The notes beneath the pieces were generated by a model, which had not been told where the DNA came from, made no database searches, and was given only the letters and a program-made list of their open reading frames with translations. DNA of 64,000 nt from assembly GCF_933775445.1 (NCBI RefSeq), contig NC_065877.1, positions 13,888,001-13,952,000 of the forward strand, written 5' to 3'. Shown here piece by piece: positions 1 through 12,315 of this stretch. The number at the start of each line of letters is the position of its first letter. The first letter of the stretch is position 1. The stretch is from Argentina anserina. Taxonomy: Eukaryota; Streptophyta; Magnoliopsida; Rosales; Rosaceae. The translations under genes and the position numbers were made by a program.

Positions 1-1024
1 AACTTCAATTTCTGCATTGTTTTTAGTATGGTTAAATTACTTATATGTCATAGAGATGATGTCTGATATAATTGAATGGCTTGTTCCAAACCTGATCTAA
101 TAATGTTTGATTCAAAATGGTGCCAACAGTTAACACCTAAATGGCAGTACTGCAGTTATAAATGACTGTATTTTATATAGATTGTATCCTATGTTCTTTT
201 CTTGCTGGTTGAATGGCGAGGTTTTTGTTTTTTATTATTTTTATTTTCTTTTACCTAAATTCTTAAATTAATCAGAACACCTAAACATTAAATCATTCAT
301 GAAACCATTTGAACTTTACATTTATAATCACCTATATATTTTCACAAACTATGTCTGGATTAAATTTGGAGGATGTGACAGAAGTCATATAACCCCTACA
401 TGGCTACACACATGAAGCCTTAAATTTCTACTCAACTGTGCACCTGTTTTATCCACACCTAGTTTATTTCATATGAGGATCTTTACCTCTTGCTCAACAC
501 AATCGTGAGGGCTTCCAGCTTCAATCCCACGACCTTGCTGACCAATGTTGGAATGTGAGAATGCATTTCCAATGGTCAGTTGCTTTTTTAATAGTTGCAA
601 TGGGTGAATAGAAAATGAGGGGTAGAACGTCTAGGGACTTGATGGTTTGTTCCACACGGAAATTCTGAAACTATTAGTTTTGGTTGGACCCTAGAAACCA
701 TAAGCTTACCAATCCTTCCCGTTGTAAATTTGACTTTAACCTGTAAGGATCTAGTACAGCTTCTCGGTTCTACCCAGTAGCTTTTGTTCCTATGCAACCA
801 ATGTTTTCCCATTAAGACTGACAAACTGCTAACGACAGAGTAACCTAGGCATTTAGGTTGTTTAAATAAGCAAAGGCTAATTGCTCTACCAATTTAAGCT
901 ATTGGCATATTGCAATACACATTGGAGTAATTACTATCATTATTGGTGTTTGGCTATATTTAAGTTGCCCAAAGGATTTAATTCATCTATTGTTATTTAG
1001 TCTAAAAGTTTTCTTTCATGACAG
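1..1024 (+). other. Intron upstream of the first visible kinesin exon
   Basis: AT-rich sequence ending in an acceptor (acag) directly before the first kinesin exon. I found no motor-domain coding sequence here, although the product still lacks roughly its first 120-150 residues. The stretch is therefore read as intron, with the earlier exons outside the window. Short ORFs in it have no recognisable similarity. Confidence 0.6.
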
Positions 1025-4000
1025 GTACAATTTTTGCTTATGGGGTCACCAGCAGTGGGAAAACCCACACAATGCATGTGAGTGACAAATGTTAATGCTC
1101 ATCTTCTTATACATAGTAATAATGGATAATCTGCATCGAGCTTTTCTGTTCATTATTTCTCTTTAAAGTAATATGCTCTGCAGTTTAGATCCTAATATGG
1201 TGGGATCATAGACAATTATTGATGTGATTTTGTATGCCCTATTAATTCAGGGTGATCAAAGGTCGCCTGGAATTATACCACTGGCTGTGAAAGACGCGTT
1301 TAGCATCATCCAAGAGGTACTTTCTAAGCAATAGTATTTCTTGTAACTTTTCTCCACAGATAAGTTAATCATCACAGTTTTTCTCCTTTTCAGACTCCAA
1401 ACCGAGAGTATCTTCTTCGTGTGTCATACTTAGAGATCTATAATGAGGTAAGATTCATTGCCTTCTCATTTCCTTCTAGTTTATCATGATAGATTTGATA
1501 ATATGAATGTTGGTAGTCGGAGACCAATTCATGCTCAACGTTACTAGATTTGGTTGCACCTTTTAGTTTACTTTACTATCCTTTAAGATTTGTTTCATTC
1601 CAGGTTGTTAATGACTTGTTGAATCCAGCAGGACAGAATTTACGAATTAGAGAGGATCCCCAGGTGCTTTCTTCATCTGATCTTTGTTTTGACGTGATCA
1701 TCTTCATACATTACCATTCTAAGTATGATAAAACAGTTTATTGTATTCTAAATGCTCCTGTCACATGAATGATAAAATGATATCCATGGTGAGTTGAAGA
1801 TGAAATATGAGGAATAACAGGGTGTGGGAATGATGGGCTTTGGGTTTGAGTGCATTACTGGTGTGCATTATGGCTTTTTTAATGACTTTCTATTTGTCTA
1901 GAGTTCTAGAATGTCTCATGTGTTAGCTATTGTATAGTGAGGCTAAATTTTTGGCTTCTCTTGTTAGTCTATGTGTTGTTTTCTCTTACTTTTTCACTTT
2001 TGTTCCCAGCCCTAGGCTGAAGATTTACTATCCATGCGTGTTTTTCTGTTCCATCCATTGTCAATAAAATCTTTATTTCCTCTGAAAAAGCAAAAATGTC
2101 CCCCAGATAAGTTCATTTTTGAAGCTGGTGAAGATTGAGGATGTAGAAGCTTTTCAGTGTACCCGCTTCTTTGTATTAAATTTAGTTTAAAGGCTCTCAT
2201 TAGTTGTGTATTATTACCTTCCTTGTTTATAGTCCACTGGACCTTTAAATTCTTCTGGTAAGATTGTACGTGTTTTCTTCAATCTTCAATCTCACAAGAA
2301 ATGGCATGCTGTTTTTTCCTTTATCACTCTTCTGTTTAAATTAATGTAAAGTTTGCCAGCTCTTCCCAATTCCTTAAATTAACATAAGTTAGTTTACTGA
2401 TAGAATCATTTTTTACCTAGATGTATTTGTAGAAGTTGCTATGACTAGGTAAAAGTGAAAAAGTTGCGTAGAACCATGGCCATGGCTTAAGCTTGCCTTA
2501 ACAAAAAGAATTGTGTAGGTGAGAAACTAGTTGCGCTGCACAAAAATTTGAAAACTTTGCTGATTCACTGAACAAAATTATACAACCATGTTTTGTGCAG
2601 TGGTTGTGTTGAAGGTTGATTTTCACAGAAAATTATTTACCTTCTAGTTGTAAAAGTTTTTGAAGCATACTAGGTATCGTATTGCAAGTGCAATGGGGTT
2701 TTCTCATTAATGATTGGAACCAACTTTCTCCAATTGTACACATACATGGGTATCTCGTACACTTATCGACAATTCTAATGGCTGAAGACGCCATGACACA
2801 TGTGTCATTACTTCTGAATTGAGTCTGTTAGATTCCCAGCATAAGATTATCTAAGCTCACTTCCAGATGTTACTGTTTATCTTATAGCTAAATTGATTGA
2901 TGTAGGGCACTTTTGTTGAAGGAATAAAGGATGAAGTAGTACTATCTCCAGCTCATACCCTGTCACTTATAGCAGCTGGAGAAGGTAAAAGAACATAAAT
3001 TACATTTTGTGACTCTGCTGAGTGATTTGTGACTATTTTCTAAAATTATTTTTATTTCCATTGTTCCTTACTTCCTTTCTCTGAGAGCCAGTTTTAATGT
3101 TTGTGCACCCTTTAATGTGTGAAAGTATGTAAGTAAAGTACCTCACCTTATCTTTAAATAGCTGATTCTTGAAGGCAGAAGGATGGAGGTACGGAAGATA
3201 AGACAATGTATACAACTAGACAAAACATAAATGAATTGCAGAGGGAGAAGATATTTAATTTCAAAAGGTTACAGCCTTCTCACCAAAGGGTGATGAGAAG
3301 GGAGGAGTATATGTTCCTAAGAATTGTATGGAATGTATAAGATCATGATGATATTCAAAGAAAACATATTCAATAAACAAAAGATGATTGCACCTGGAAA
3401 CAATTAAGTGAATTCATAGTGTGGTAGAAATGGTTGAAAACAATGTACTTTTGTTTTATGTTGCCAACCTAACACAATATACATCATTGATACTTGCAGT
3501 TAGTCTTTGCATGTTTCGGAGGTTTAGATGGATGTATTTCAAAATCATCTTCTGTTATTAGCCTACTAACATGTAGGTTGCCAATGTGGTCATCATACCA
3601 TCGTCCAAGGCTCACTGTCTTCAAATTTTTTTTTTTTTTTAGATTGGATGTTAATTTAGATATAGCAGTACAGATAAAACTAAATAATATGATTAGGATA
3701 GAGTTGTTTTAATGAACTTTTTTTTTGTTCAGTTGACTAAATGGATATGGGTGTGTAATTTTTAAGTTTCAATCTTTTTCATCCCTGTGTTGTTTCCATG
3801 AAATGTTCATTCACTTTCTGATCGAGTCTTAATCGTTGCTACAAAACAGAGCACAGGCATGTTGGATCAACAAATTTCAATTTACTCAGTAGCAGGAGCC
3901 ATACTATATTTACGCTGGTAATTTCTCTATCCTCATACATCATGTTTTTCTTTTTTTACCGCTTTAATTTCTAATTTTGATGGCCTTTCTTATGCTTGTA

Positions 4001-4725
4001 TGGGCATGAAATCAGACAATCGAGAGTAGCCCGTGTGGGGAAAATAGTGAAGGTGAAGCTGTAAATCTATCACAGTTGGTAAGTATTCAAAACTGAGGAC
4101 TCATACTTGTATCATTCACTTTCAGTTCAACTTGCAAACTATCTTTCTGTTATATGTGCAGAACCTCATTGATCTCGCTGGTTCGGAGAGCTCGAAAGCA
4201 GAAACCACTGGTGTCAGACGAAAAGAAGGATCCTACATTAATAAGAGTCTGCTAACTCTAGGAACTGTGAGGCACCGAGTGTTGTTTTGAGTCAATAAGT
4301 TCAAAACTGTGTTAGACTGTCCTTGTGCAAGATGTACTAACTCTGGAACATTAATTTCTGTCATGCAGGTTATATCAAAGTTGACGGATGGGAGGGCTGC
4401 TCATATACCATACAGGGATTCTAAACTGACGCGACTTCTTCAGTCTTCGTTAAGTGGTCATGGGCGTGTCTCTGTATGGTTCTTCCTATCTATATAGAAT
4501 CTCCATGTCATTTATTATTATCTCAAGTTTTATATAAGTTGCAAAGAACCCTCATGTTACTTGCAAAGAAAGTTTTGTATTAGTTGATTAATTTATATTT
4601 ATTGTCCTCAATTACAGCTCATCTGCACTGTTACTCCTTCATCAAGCAGTTCAGAAGAGACACATAATACATTGAAGTTTGCGCACCGGGCTAAGCATAT
4701 TGAAATTCAAGCAGCACAAAATAAG
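1025..4725 (+). other. Kinesin motor domain: ATP-binding and switch motifs
   Basis: The nucleotide-binding motifs are intact. The P-loop GVTSSGKT is encoded at 1042-1065, switch I (NLLSSRSH) at 3879-3902 and switch II (DLAGSE) at 4171-4188. The motor ends around [17 protein letters not shown] at 4675-4725, leading into the neck helix in the next exon. No catalytic residue is missing in the visible part, so the gene looks functional. Confidence 0.93.
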
Positions 4726-7700
4726 GTATGTTGAACTGGTGATTAATATTTTTGCCGTTGTCAGAAGTTTCTTATCTGACATAATATTATTGAACCTGCA
4801 GATTATTGATGAGAAGTCACTTATCAAGAAATATCAAAATGAGATTCGTAATCTAAAGGAAGAGTTAGAACAGTTGAAGAAGGGTATTGTTACAGTTCCT
4901 CAACTAAAAGATGCTAGCGAAAATGATATTCTGCTATTAAAACAAAAGGTGCATTTCAATTCCTCTACTGGGTTGATTTCGGGTTATTGACTGCCACAAT
5001 TCTGATGTTCTGCTCCTACAGCTCAAAATGCTAAATCATCAGTACACATCAAAATGGTTTTGAGTTTACTTAATTTCCATGTTGGGTCCATTGTAGATGA
5101 ATTTTAAGCTAGAATGAAACATCTGTAGATATCAAAACTCCCAAGTTTCCGCGCAATTGATGCTGAATTCGGTTTAGTAAAAGCTATTGTATTCACCAAC
5201 CGTGTTGGAAAGGTTTGTAATCCACACAGAAAACTAGAGTAATGCTACTCTTATCAATAAAAGTTCTTCTACGCCAAGAGTTTTGATACTTGGCCATGTT
5301 GACATCCATTTCAACTGTTAGATTTTAACTTTTAATGACAACAAACGGTCATTATATTACCAACACATCAGAGTACTGATATTTGAGCATGTAAGAAGAT
5401 CAACCCTATCTATCAAATGTGGTTAGACTCTTTTGAAGTTCACCCAATTAATGTTGTTAGTTTCCCACATTGTTGAGTCTATTGTAAATGTCTCTTGAAG
5501 CCTACCTTTATGAAGGGAGTGATTCTTCCGGCATATTTCTAAAATGCAACTGTATCTGCATCATATCTATGCAGAATTATTTCTAGTTAAGCTGTTTAAT
5601 TCATGCATGGTATATTTCTAAAATGTCAATGTTGTGTGACATGAACCATATTTTGCTGTGATGTAATGTGTAAAGTTAGAAGATGGCAAATCCAAATTGC
5701 AATCAAGATTGGAACAAGAGGAAGAAGCGAAAGCTGCTTTGTTAGGAAGAATTCAAAGGTTGACAAAGTTGATTTTGGTCTCTACAAAAGCGACACAGCC
5801 ATCAAGGTTTCCTCAGCGATCTAGTCTTAGAAGAAGACATTCCTTTGGGGAAGAAGAGGTTGGACTGTATTCCGTCAAGACTTCTGTCTGCTGATGACTA
5901 CATAGTTGCTTTCATTTTTTCCTTTTCTGTTGTCTTTTTAGGACTTTAAATTATTCCCTCTGCTTGTTTATATTATTATTCTAATTGTGTCAGCTTGCAT
6001 ATCTACCATACAAAAGGCGGGACTTGATTTTAGAGGATGAAAACATTGACTTGTTTGTTCGTCCTCTTGTGGGGAATACTGAAATTACTGATGATACGCT
6101 GAAGGACGAGAAGAAAACTCGGAAGCATGGACTGTTAAACTGGTTAAAGCTACGGGTATGTCACATATGGTTGCAAGAAGTTTGTGTTCCTATCTTGAGG
6201 TTGATTATTAGAACAACAAACATGGAATTCTTGTGTCAACAATTATATTCAGTGTGACGTGAATCTTGTCTAATCTGCATTCTTTGTCCACATGAGAATA
6301 TATGGTAACTGAGGAAGCATAAAGTTGTAGTACTGTGAATTATGAAATTATTGTATAACAAGGAATTTGGTATCTGGGTTTCCAGTACTTTCTTAACCTT
6401 CTGCCTGATGCATGAAGTAGTTTCTGTAGAGATTATACTAAGGCCATGTTGAGGTCGACAGCCATAGATAATCACTGCATCAGACTTTTCATTTTTATAT
6501 TCTCTATACACTTATATTGTGTTTTTCATTTTCCGATCAGAAACGTGATAGTGGTGGTGGGACATTGACAAGCACTAGTGATAAATCCAGTGGAATGAAA
6601 TCTACTAGTACACCATCAACACCTCAGGCAGAAAACAGTAATTTTCATGCAGAATCGAGACTTTCCCATTCTCTACTTACTGACAGCTCTCCGTCTGCTG
6701 ATCTTTTGACTGATGCTATTGACAATAGAGAGGTACTTCAGGAGAAATTTCAGGGACAAGAGACACCTACGGTATGTCATTCCTTTTCCTGAAGTGATAC
6801 TGTAATATAAAATTTATATTTTGTTTGACAAAATTATATTTTGTTTGACAAAATTATATTTTGTTATGCCTGATCATTCATATGGAATGTGCATAAGAGG
6901 AATATTTGATACTGGAGTTGCCCCATATGTTTGGTAGGGTGGATGCTTCTGCCAAACTGGTAGTATACTTCCTGCTTTAGAATAAAATTTAGGAACTCTT
7001 GGCAGTCAACTAACTCTCTCCTTGACATTCTCATTCCATGGGCAGGTGAAAGAGGACAATAATCTTGATATAGTTAGAGTTCAGGAGAGTGAAAATTAAA
7101 GCCACATGGAAACTAGAGATGTTAGTTGATTGGCAAATAATGAAGGCAAAATTGCCAAAATACCCTAAACTTAGCTGAAATTGTAAATTTACACACTATA
7201 CTTGCAATTGTGTCAATATACCTCCTAAACTTGGTAAAAAATTAAAAATTGCCGATTTGCATCCCCTCATGTTTCCATCCAATTTTGCAACACATGCCAT
7301 GCCCATGAGGGATAATGCTATCATTTTATGTTTTAAAAAAAATTCTTTAAAAGGAGGATTATTTTTTTAATCATATTCTATTTACATCTTTTTTTTTATA
7401 TTCAACCATACTTTGAATTATATATTCTACATAACCACCCATTTCAAATATCGTGTGTTGTGTATATAATTATATATGTACACATTTATTTTTAATTTTT
7501 ATGTTATTATATCTTTATCTATATTTTTCTAATATCTTGTAACATGTCATGTCACGTAAATTAATAAATATATAAATTAATAACATGTTTCGAAAAATAA
7601 AAACCTAGTCTTCCTCTTAAGTAATTTTATTAATTTATTTCATTATTAAAAATGAATAAATATATAATGACAAGACTACCCCTCACATTGCATGGCATGT

Positions 7701-10255
7701 GACTTAAATTGGATGGAAAACATTAAATTTAACAGAGGGAGTGCAAATCGGCAATTTTAACCAAGTTAACGACTCAATTGCAAGTTTGGGGTGCAAATTG
7801 ATATTTTTGCCAATAATGAAAAAGAGTTTTGTAATGTAGAGTGTGTGTGTTCTCAAGTTGTGTTGCCATGTAAAATTGCTAGGACTGTAGAACATAAATA
7901 AATATTGAGAATACGAGGTGATTTCTCAGCATAATGTGCTTGGCAATTCATAGTATTACATCCCAAAGGATTTCGTTTTCTGCAAGTATCAAATTTCCTT
8001 CCAGTAAAATTTGATGTTCAAAGTACACATAGATATCTTATGTAAAGTCCCAATTAAATATCGATATTTCAAGTATGTTTATTTTCTGTTTCTTAATTAT
8101 ATCAGCAGACAAGCATAAAATCAATTGATCAGATTGATCTATTAAGAGAGCAGCAAAAAGTCTTGTCTGGAGAGGTAGCACTGCATTCAAGAGCACTGAA
8201 GCGTTTGTCTGAGGAGGCATTAAGAAACCCACAGGACACATTGAATGTAATTGTCTTACTTCCTTACGATCTGGCTCTGTAAATATTTGTTAATATTCAT
8301 TTGATCCCCGAAAAATGTTGCTGATTTCATGGTTCTGTAATAAAGATGGAGATGCAAAACTTAAAAGATGAAATCAAGGCGAAAAATGAACAAATAGCTC
8401 TGCTGGAAAAGAAAATGGCCGATTTGTTGATTGTTTCACCCACCAAATTGGATCAAATGGAAATATCCCAAGTAAGTGTTGATTTCCTTATCATGCATTT
8501 TATACTGCTATTCCAAGAAATAAACTTCGGTGTTGGAGTACAACCAAACTTTTTGTGGTTCACAGTCCTGCTCTTACTGAGGAGTGTTCTGTTTTCATTT
8601 AATTCAACTTAATGTGTGGTTTATATCTGCAGTCTATTGCTGAAGTGGTAGCGCAATTGAATGAGAAGTCATTCGAGCTTGAGGTGATAAATACTTACAT
8701 TTTGGTCTAAATGAACTAAAATAAATTGCATAATTGTAGTTTCTTAGATCATAGGCTAAGTAGAAAATCACTTTCGTATTTTGGTAGGATAACAAACCAT
8801 GTTCAAAATTTGGTTTTTATTGAAATAATGATGGACCGAATGGATATAAATAGTCAATGATCGTCCGACCTATGTTGATTTTGATTGTATGAAGTATGAT
8901 TATTATTGTTGTTACATTTTTTTTTCCTTTTTCTAAAATTTATCCAATTGCCCTGAGGAATCGTGTCATTTGATCCTATGCTTTTTCTAAAATTTATCCA
9001 ATTGCCCTGAGGAATCGTGTCATTTGATCCTATGGCACATCTGGAGGATCCATTGATAACTGGTCTTTGGCTCACTTTCAATATCTCTGGTTGTGTTACT
9101 TTCAGTTTCCAATTTACATGGTTTTGGAATATCATTAATTGCAATTAAAAAAAATTCAAAGAAATGCAAAAGTTAAAGGAAGTCTTGTTTACTCCTATAG
9201 TTTCAATGTTGAATGTTGTATCATTATTTTCATTCCAGGTTAAAGCTGCTGATAATCGTATTATTCAAGAGCAGCTAGAACAAAAGGTACATGAACTAAA
9301 GTTTTTCTTATAATTTCATATTGAAAGGAGACTTCACAGTTTAGGGCGACATATGACTTTATGTTCGAAATCAGATCCAGGAATGCAAAGAATTGCAGGA
9401 AGCAGTTGCCTCCATGAAGCAGCATCTCTCTGAGGCAATGGAATTTAGAAATTCGGGTCCGATAATTGGTTCACAATCTGACTCAAGAAGCTTGCATGAG
9501 GAAGAGAATGGAGTGTTGAATCACACAAATGAAGTTTTCCTTACAGATAAACAGGTTTTTCTCCTCTTGTGGTGTCTGACTGAACAAACGTTTCCCAACA
9601 TAATGTGTGTGTGCGTGTGTTGATACATGCACAATCTACTTTCAAATATGTCAAGTCTTAATTACATACTGACCTATTCTTTCCCTTTAAATAGGCGTTT
9701 GAGATTGAAGAATTGAAGCATAAGGTGGCCGAAATGACGGAGTCAAAAGAACAGCTAGAACTTCGGAACCAGAAACTGGTGGAGGAAAGTTCATATGCCA
9801 AAGGTTTAGCCTCAGCTGCTGCTGTTGAGCTCAAGGCATTATCTGAGGAAGTAGCCAAACTTATGAACCATAACGAGAGACTAGCTGCTGAGCTGGCGGC
9901 ATCTAAGAATTCACCCACCCAGCGTCGAAGTGGTAGCACACTTCGGAATGGTCGTAGAGAGAGTCACATCAAGCAGAATGACCACAGTGGGGCTATCTCA
10001 GACATGAAGAGAGAACTAGCCATAAGTAAGGAAAGAGAGCTTTCCTATGAGGCTGCTCTTACGGAGAAGGATAGAGCAGAGGCTGAGCTTCAAACAAGGG
10101 TTGAGGAATCCAAGCAAAGAGAAACATACTTGGAAAACGAACTAGCTAACATGTGGGTTCTTGTGGCAAAATTGAAAAAATCTCATGGAGCTGAAACTGA
10201 TTCTTCTGATTCAACAAGAGAGACTAGACTAACTGATGGCTTGGGGGGATGGTAG
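1025..10255 (+). CDS. KIN7: Kinesin-7 (CENP-E-like, KIN-7D type) motor protein, 5'-truncated by window
   Basis: Plus-end-directed microtubule motor gene; exons after the first start with ag acceptors, all end in GT donors, and they join in one frame. Exons: 1025-1077, 1251-1316, 1394-1447, 1604-1663, 2906-2984, 3850-3917, 4016-4078, 4162-4266, 4369-4473, 4618-4725, 4802-4948, 5676-5858, 5994-6155, 6541-6771, 8109-8246, 8346-8471, 8633-8683, 9239-9286, 9375-9554, 9695-10255. They give about 861 residues plus a TAG stop. Motor core, neck coiled coil, Ser/Thr-rich linker and long coiled-coil tail follow in order; the end contains [18 protein letters not shown], which I associate with plant KIN-7 proteins. 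Plant KIN-7D-type proteins are about 1,000 aa, so only the N-terminus is missing. The organelle or microtubule role of this subgroup is family knowledge, not seen here. The acceptor of the 8109 exon could also be 8106, adding one Gln. Confidence 0.93.
6809..6865. repeat. Short tandem repeat in kinesin intron, ~20 bp x 3
   Basis: Three consecutive copies of aaaattatattttgtttgac, the first with one extra T and the last partial, inside the intron after the 6541-6771 exon. No coding role. Confidence 0.8.
7046..7099 (+). other. Exon-like remnant with in-frame stop in kinesin intron
   Basis: A good acceptor (ccatgggcag, ending 7045) is followed by 17 acidic codons ([17 protein letters not shown]) in phase with the preceding exon, then TAA at 7097-7099. 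A further TGA follows in frame 30 bases on, before a MITE target site at 7136. Splicing from 6771 directly to 8109 keeps the frame and skips this. It may be a lost exon or an alternative terminal exon that would truncate the tail. Confidence 0.4.
7145..7811. mobile_element. Mutator-like MITE (667 bp) in kinesin intron
   Basis: Flanked by a perfect 9-bp direct repeat AATAATGAA (7136-7144 and 7812-7820). Long imperfect terminal inverted repeats of about 100 bp begin GGCAAAATTGCC on the left and GGCAAAAATATC on the reverse of the right. The core is very AT-rich and has no ORF. The 9-bp target-site duplication fits Mutator-like elements. Confidence 0.8.
8927..9034. repeat. Exact 54-bp tandem duplication in kinesin intron
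   Basis: Copy 1 (8927-8980) and copy 2 (8981-9034) are identical by eye, beginning ctttttctaaaatttatcc and ending gatcctatg. The identity implies a recent duplication. Confidence 0.92.
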
Positions 10256-10410
10256 TAGGGGTTCAACAAGAATAAACCTTGAAGATTGGTTTGTGAGAGA
10301 GGTGTAAAGATGTGTGTTGTCTTGCGAGGGTTCTGTGTATAATACAAAATTAGGCTCTTCTCCTTTCGTTCTCTGGAACGGTTTTCTTGTTTGTTTATAA
10401 TCAAGTAGGA
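10256..10410 (+). other. Putative 3' UTR of the kinesin gene
   Basis: Sequence directly after the TAG stop, T/G-rich, with aatacaaaat at 10340-10349 as a weak candidate polyadenylation signal. The end is an estimate. Confidence 0.45.
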
Positions 10411-12130
10411 TTTTTTTTTCTTTCTCAGTGCTGATTCAAATGTGTTGTCCTAATCTGGTTTCCAGGTTTAGTTTCGCATGTGTTGCCATTTACAATGCAG
10501 CCTAGGGAGGACTCAGAGTTATCAGACCTAAATTGTAATCTGGCCCCAAGCATTGTTACACTAGATTTGATGCAAATTGAAGGCCTAAGGTCATCGTGGT
10601 AGTCTAGTCTAAAGCATTGTGCTACACCAGATTGACCAGAATATAAGACAATTGAAGGTTTGAAGCTATATATCATTGATAGAGAATTAGAGATGGGATA
10701 TAAAACCAAAATTATAAAATTTTAGAAACCTGAATTGGTAATGAAGAATTTCCAGTGCCGGGATCCAAACCTAAATAGTAATGAAGATTTTGAAAGCATT
10801 CTGCTGCGTACCGACAATTAGACATTGTAATGACTAACGAGGGTGAGGTTATTTCCTGCTTTTATATAACGGATCATTGTAATGAGGGTACTACCCTAGC
10901 TGGGCCTATTTATGATGTCTGGCTAGGAAATTAACAGGCAGGTGTGTCACGGCATCCGGTGGAGAGCGTAAGTTGTATTTATACGATCAGGTTCAGTTTC
11001 TCATAGTAAATGTGTTTCAGGGTGTAACCTTGAAAACAAAATTGTACAGGCTAGTGGGCGGGCTCAAAGTGGACAATATCCTCAGCTATGTGGATTGTTA
11101 AGTTACACTATCACTTGTTCTCATTTGTCCTTTCTGATTGAAACATCAACATGATCTGATTTATAACTTTTCAGTTAGACTGAGTGAATATTGAACATAG
11201 TCATTTTGATTTGAATCCAAGAAAAAGAAAGAAAGAAAAAATCATAAATATCATGCTCGAATTAGAACCTAGATTGTTATCTTATCAAAAACAATGTGCC
11301 ACAACAAATCAGGAATTGAAGGTCTATCTTAGAATGTTATATATAAGGACAACAAACTAGAAAATTAAGGGAAGGACAAAAAATCATATGTCCTTATTTC
11401 CCTATCCCCTTATTAAAATTCGACAAGTGGCAGCCTACTCAGCTTAACAGTCTCTACCCATAGAATTTAACTATACTTAACCATAAAGTATATTCGGTGC
11501 ACAACGTACATCTTCACATGAACTAATTTAGAGAATCATATACATGCATAACCCGATGGGCCATGGATATAAATTATTCTGGATAACTAAAGTTGCTTCA
11601 AGTATCTTACACGCTAGGACCGGTCTTGAAACTTAAGAGGCTTGAGGCGAGAATTTAAAATTGTGGCCTAATATGAAAAGACAACTATTGATAGTACTGA
11701 GCTTAAATTCTTAATTTTTTTTTACATTTTTACTGTCTGCTTAAATTGATTAAGGGATCAAAATCAAACGAATCTCATATAATAATAAAAGGAATAAAAC
11801 ATGTGTTTAATGCAAAGAAGAAAAAAAACAAGTAAAAGAAAACCACAATAAAACACACTGGGTCTCGATCCAAGGGAGATACTATATGCTCAATCTAATT
11901 GGAAAAATTATTCATAAAGTATTATATTATTATTTTTTCTGATGCTATGAGTATGACCCGCTTGTTGTCTTGTGTCCCTCGGAGGTGGTTTCGGTCTAGT
12001 CCCTTATTCCTTGCGTACGGTTTCATTTTTATCAATGAATGAATTTTTCGCTAAGGGTAATGAGTCAGTCTTTTCGTCACTTACCTAAAAAAAAGTACAA
12101 CTAGGGACAATAACGCAAAAATTTAAATGT
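10411..12130. other. Intergenic, no gene seen
   Basis: AT-rich, short ORFs only. Around 11950-12060 the text (ending atcaatgaatgaatttttcg) resembles the tail of a plant LINE, but there is no coding support. A copia element begins at 12131. Confidence 0.5.
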
Positions 12131-12315
12131 TGTTATAGGAGAATCATCTCATATACATACTTGGTGTATCTTGTCCTAATTAGTATAGTCTACCTAGTTA
12201 AGGAATGTTATCTTATCCCTGATTCATCATGATCTTTGATGTAATGCCTATATATAAAGCTCTATCTCTATCAATAAAATTACAGTTATTCTCTCGAATT
12301 CATTCTACTGTTTCA
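12131..12315 (+). repeat. Copia 5' LTR
   Basis: 185 bp, matching the 3' LTR over its length with small indels; it lacks about 7 bp (aactcct) present in the other copy. It includes a TATA-like tatatataaa near 12249. The divergence implies an old insertion. Confidence 0.88.

Noticed and set aside
9658..9939. 93-codon minus-strand ORF opposite the last kinesin exon
   Set aside because: Shadow of the conserved coiled-coil exon; no independent motif.
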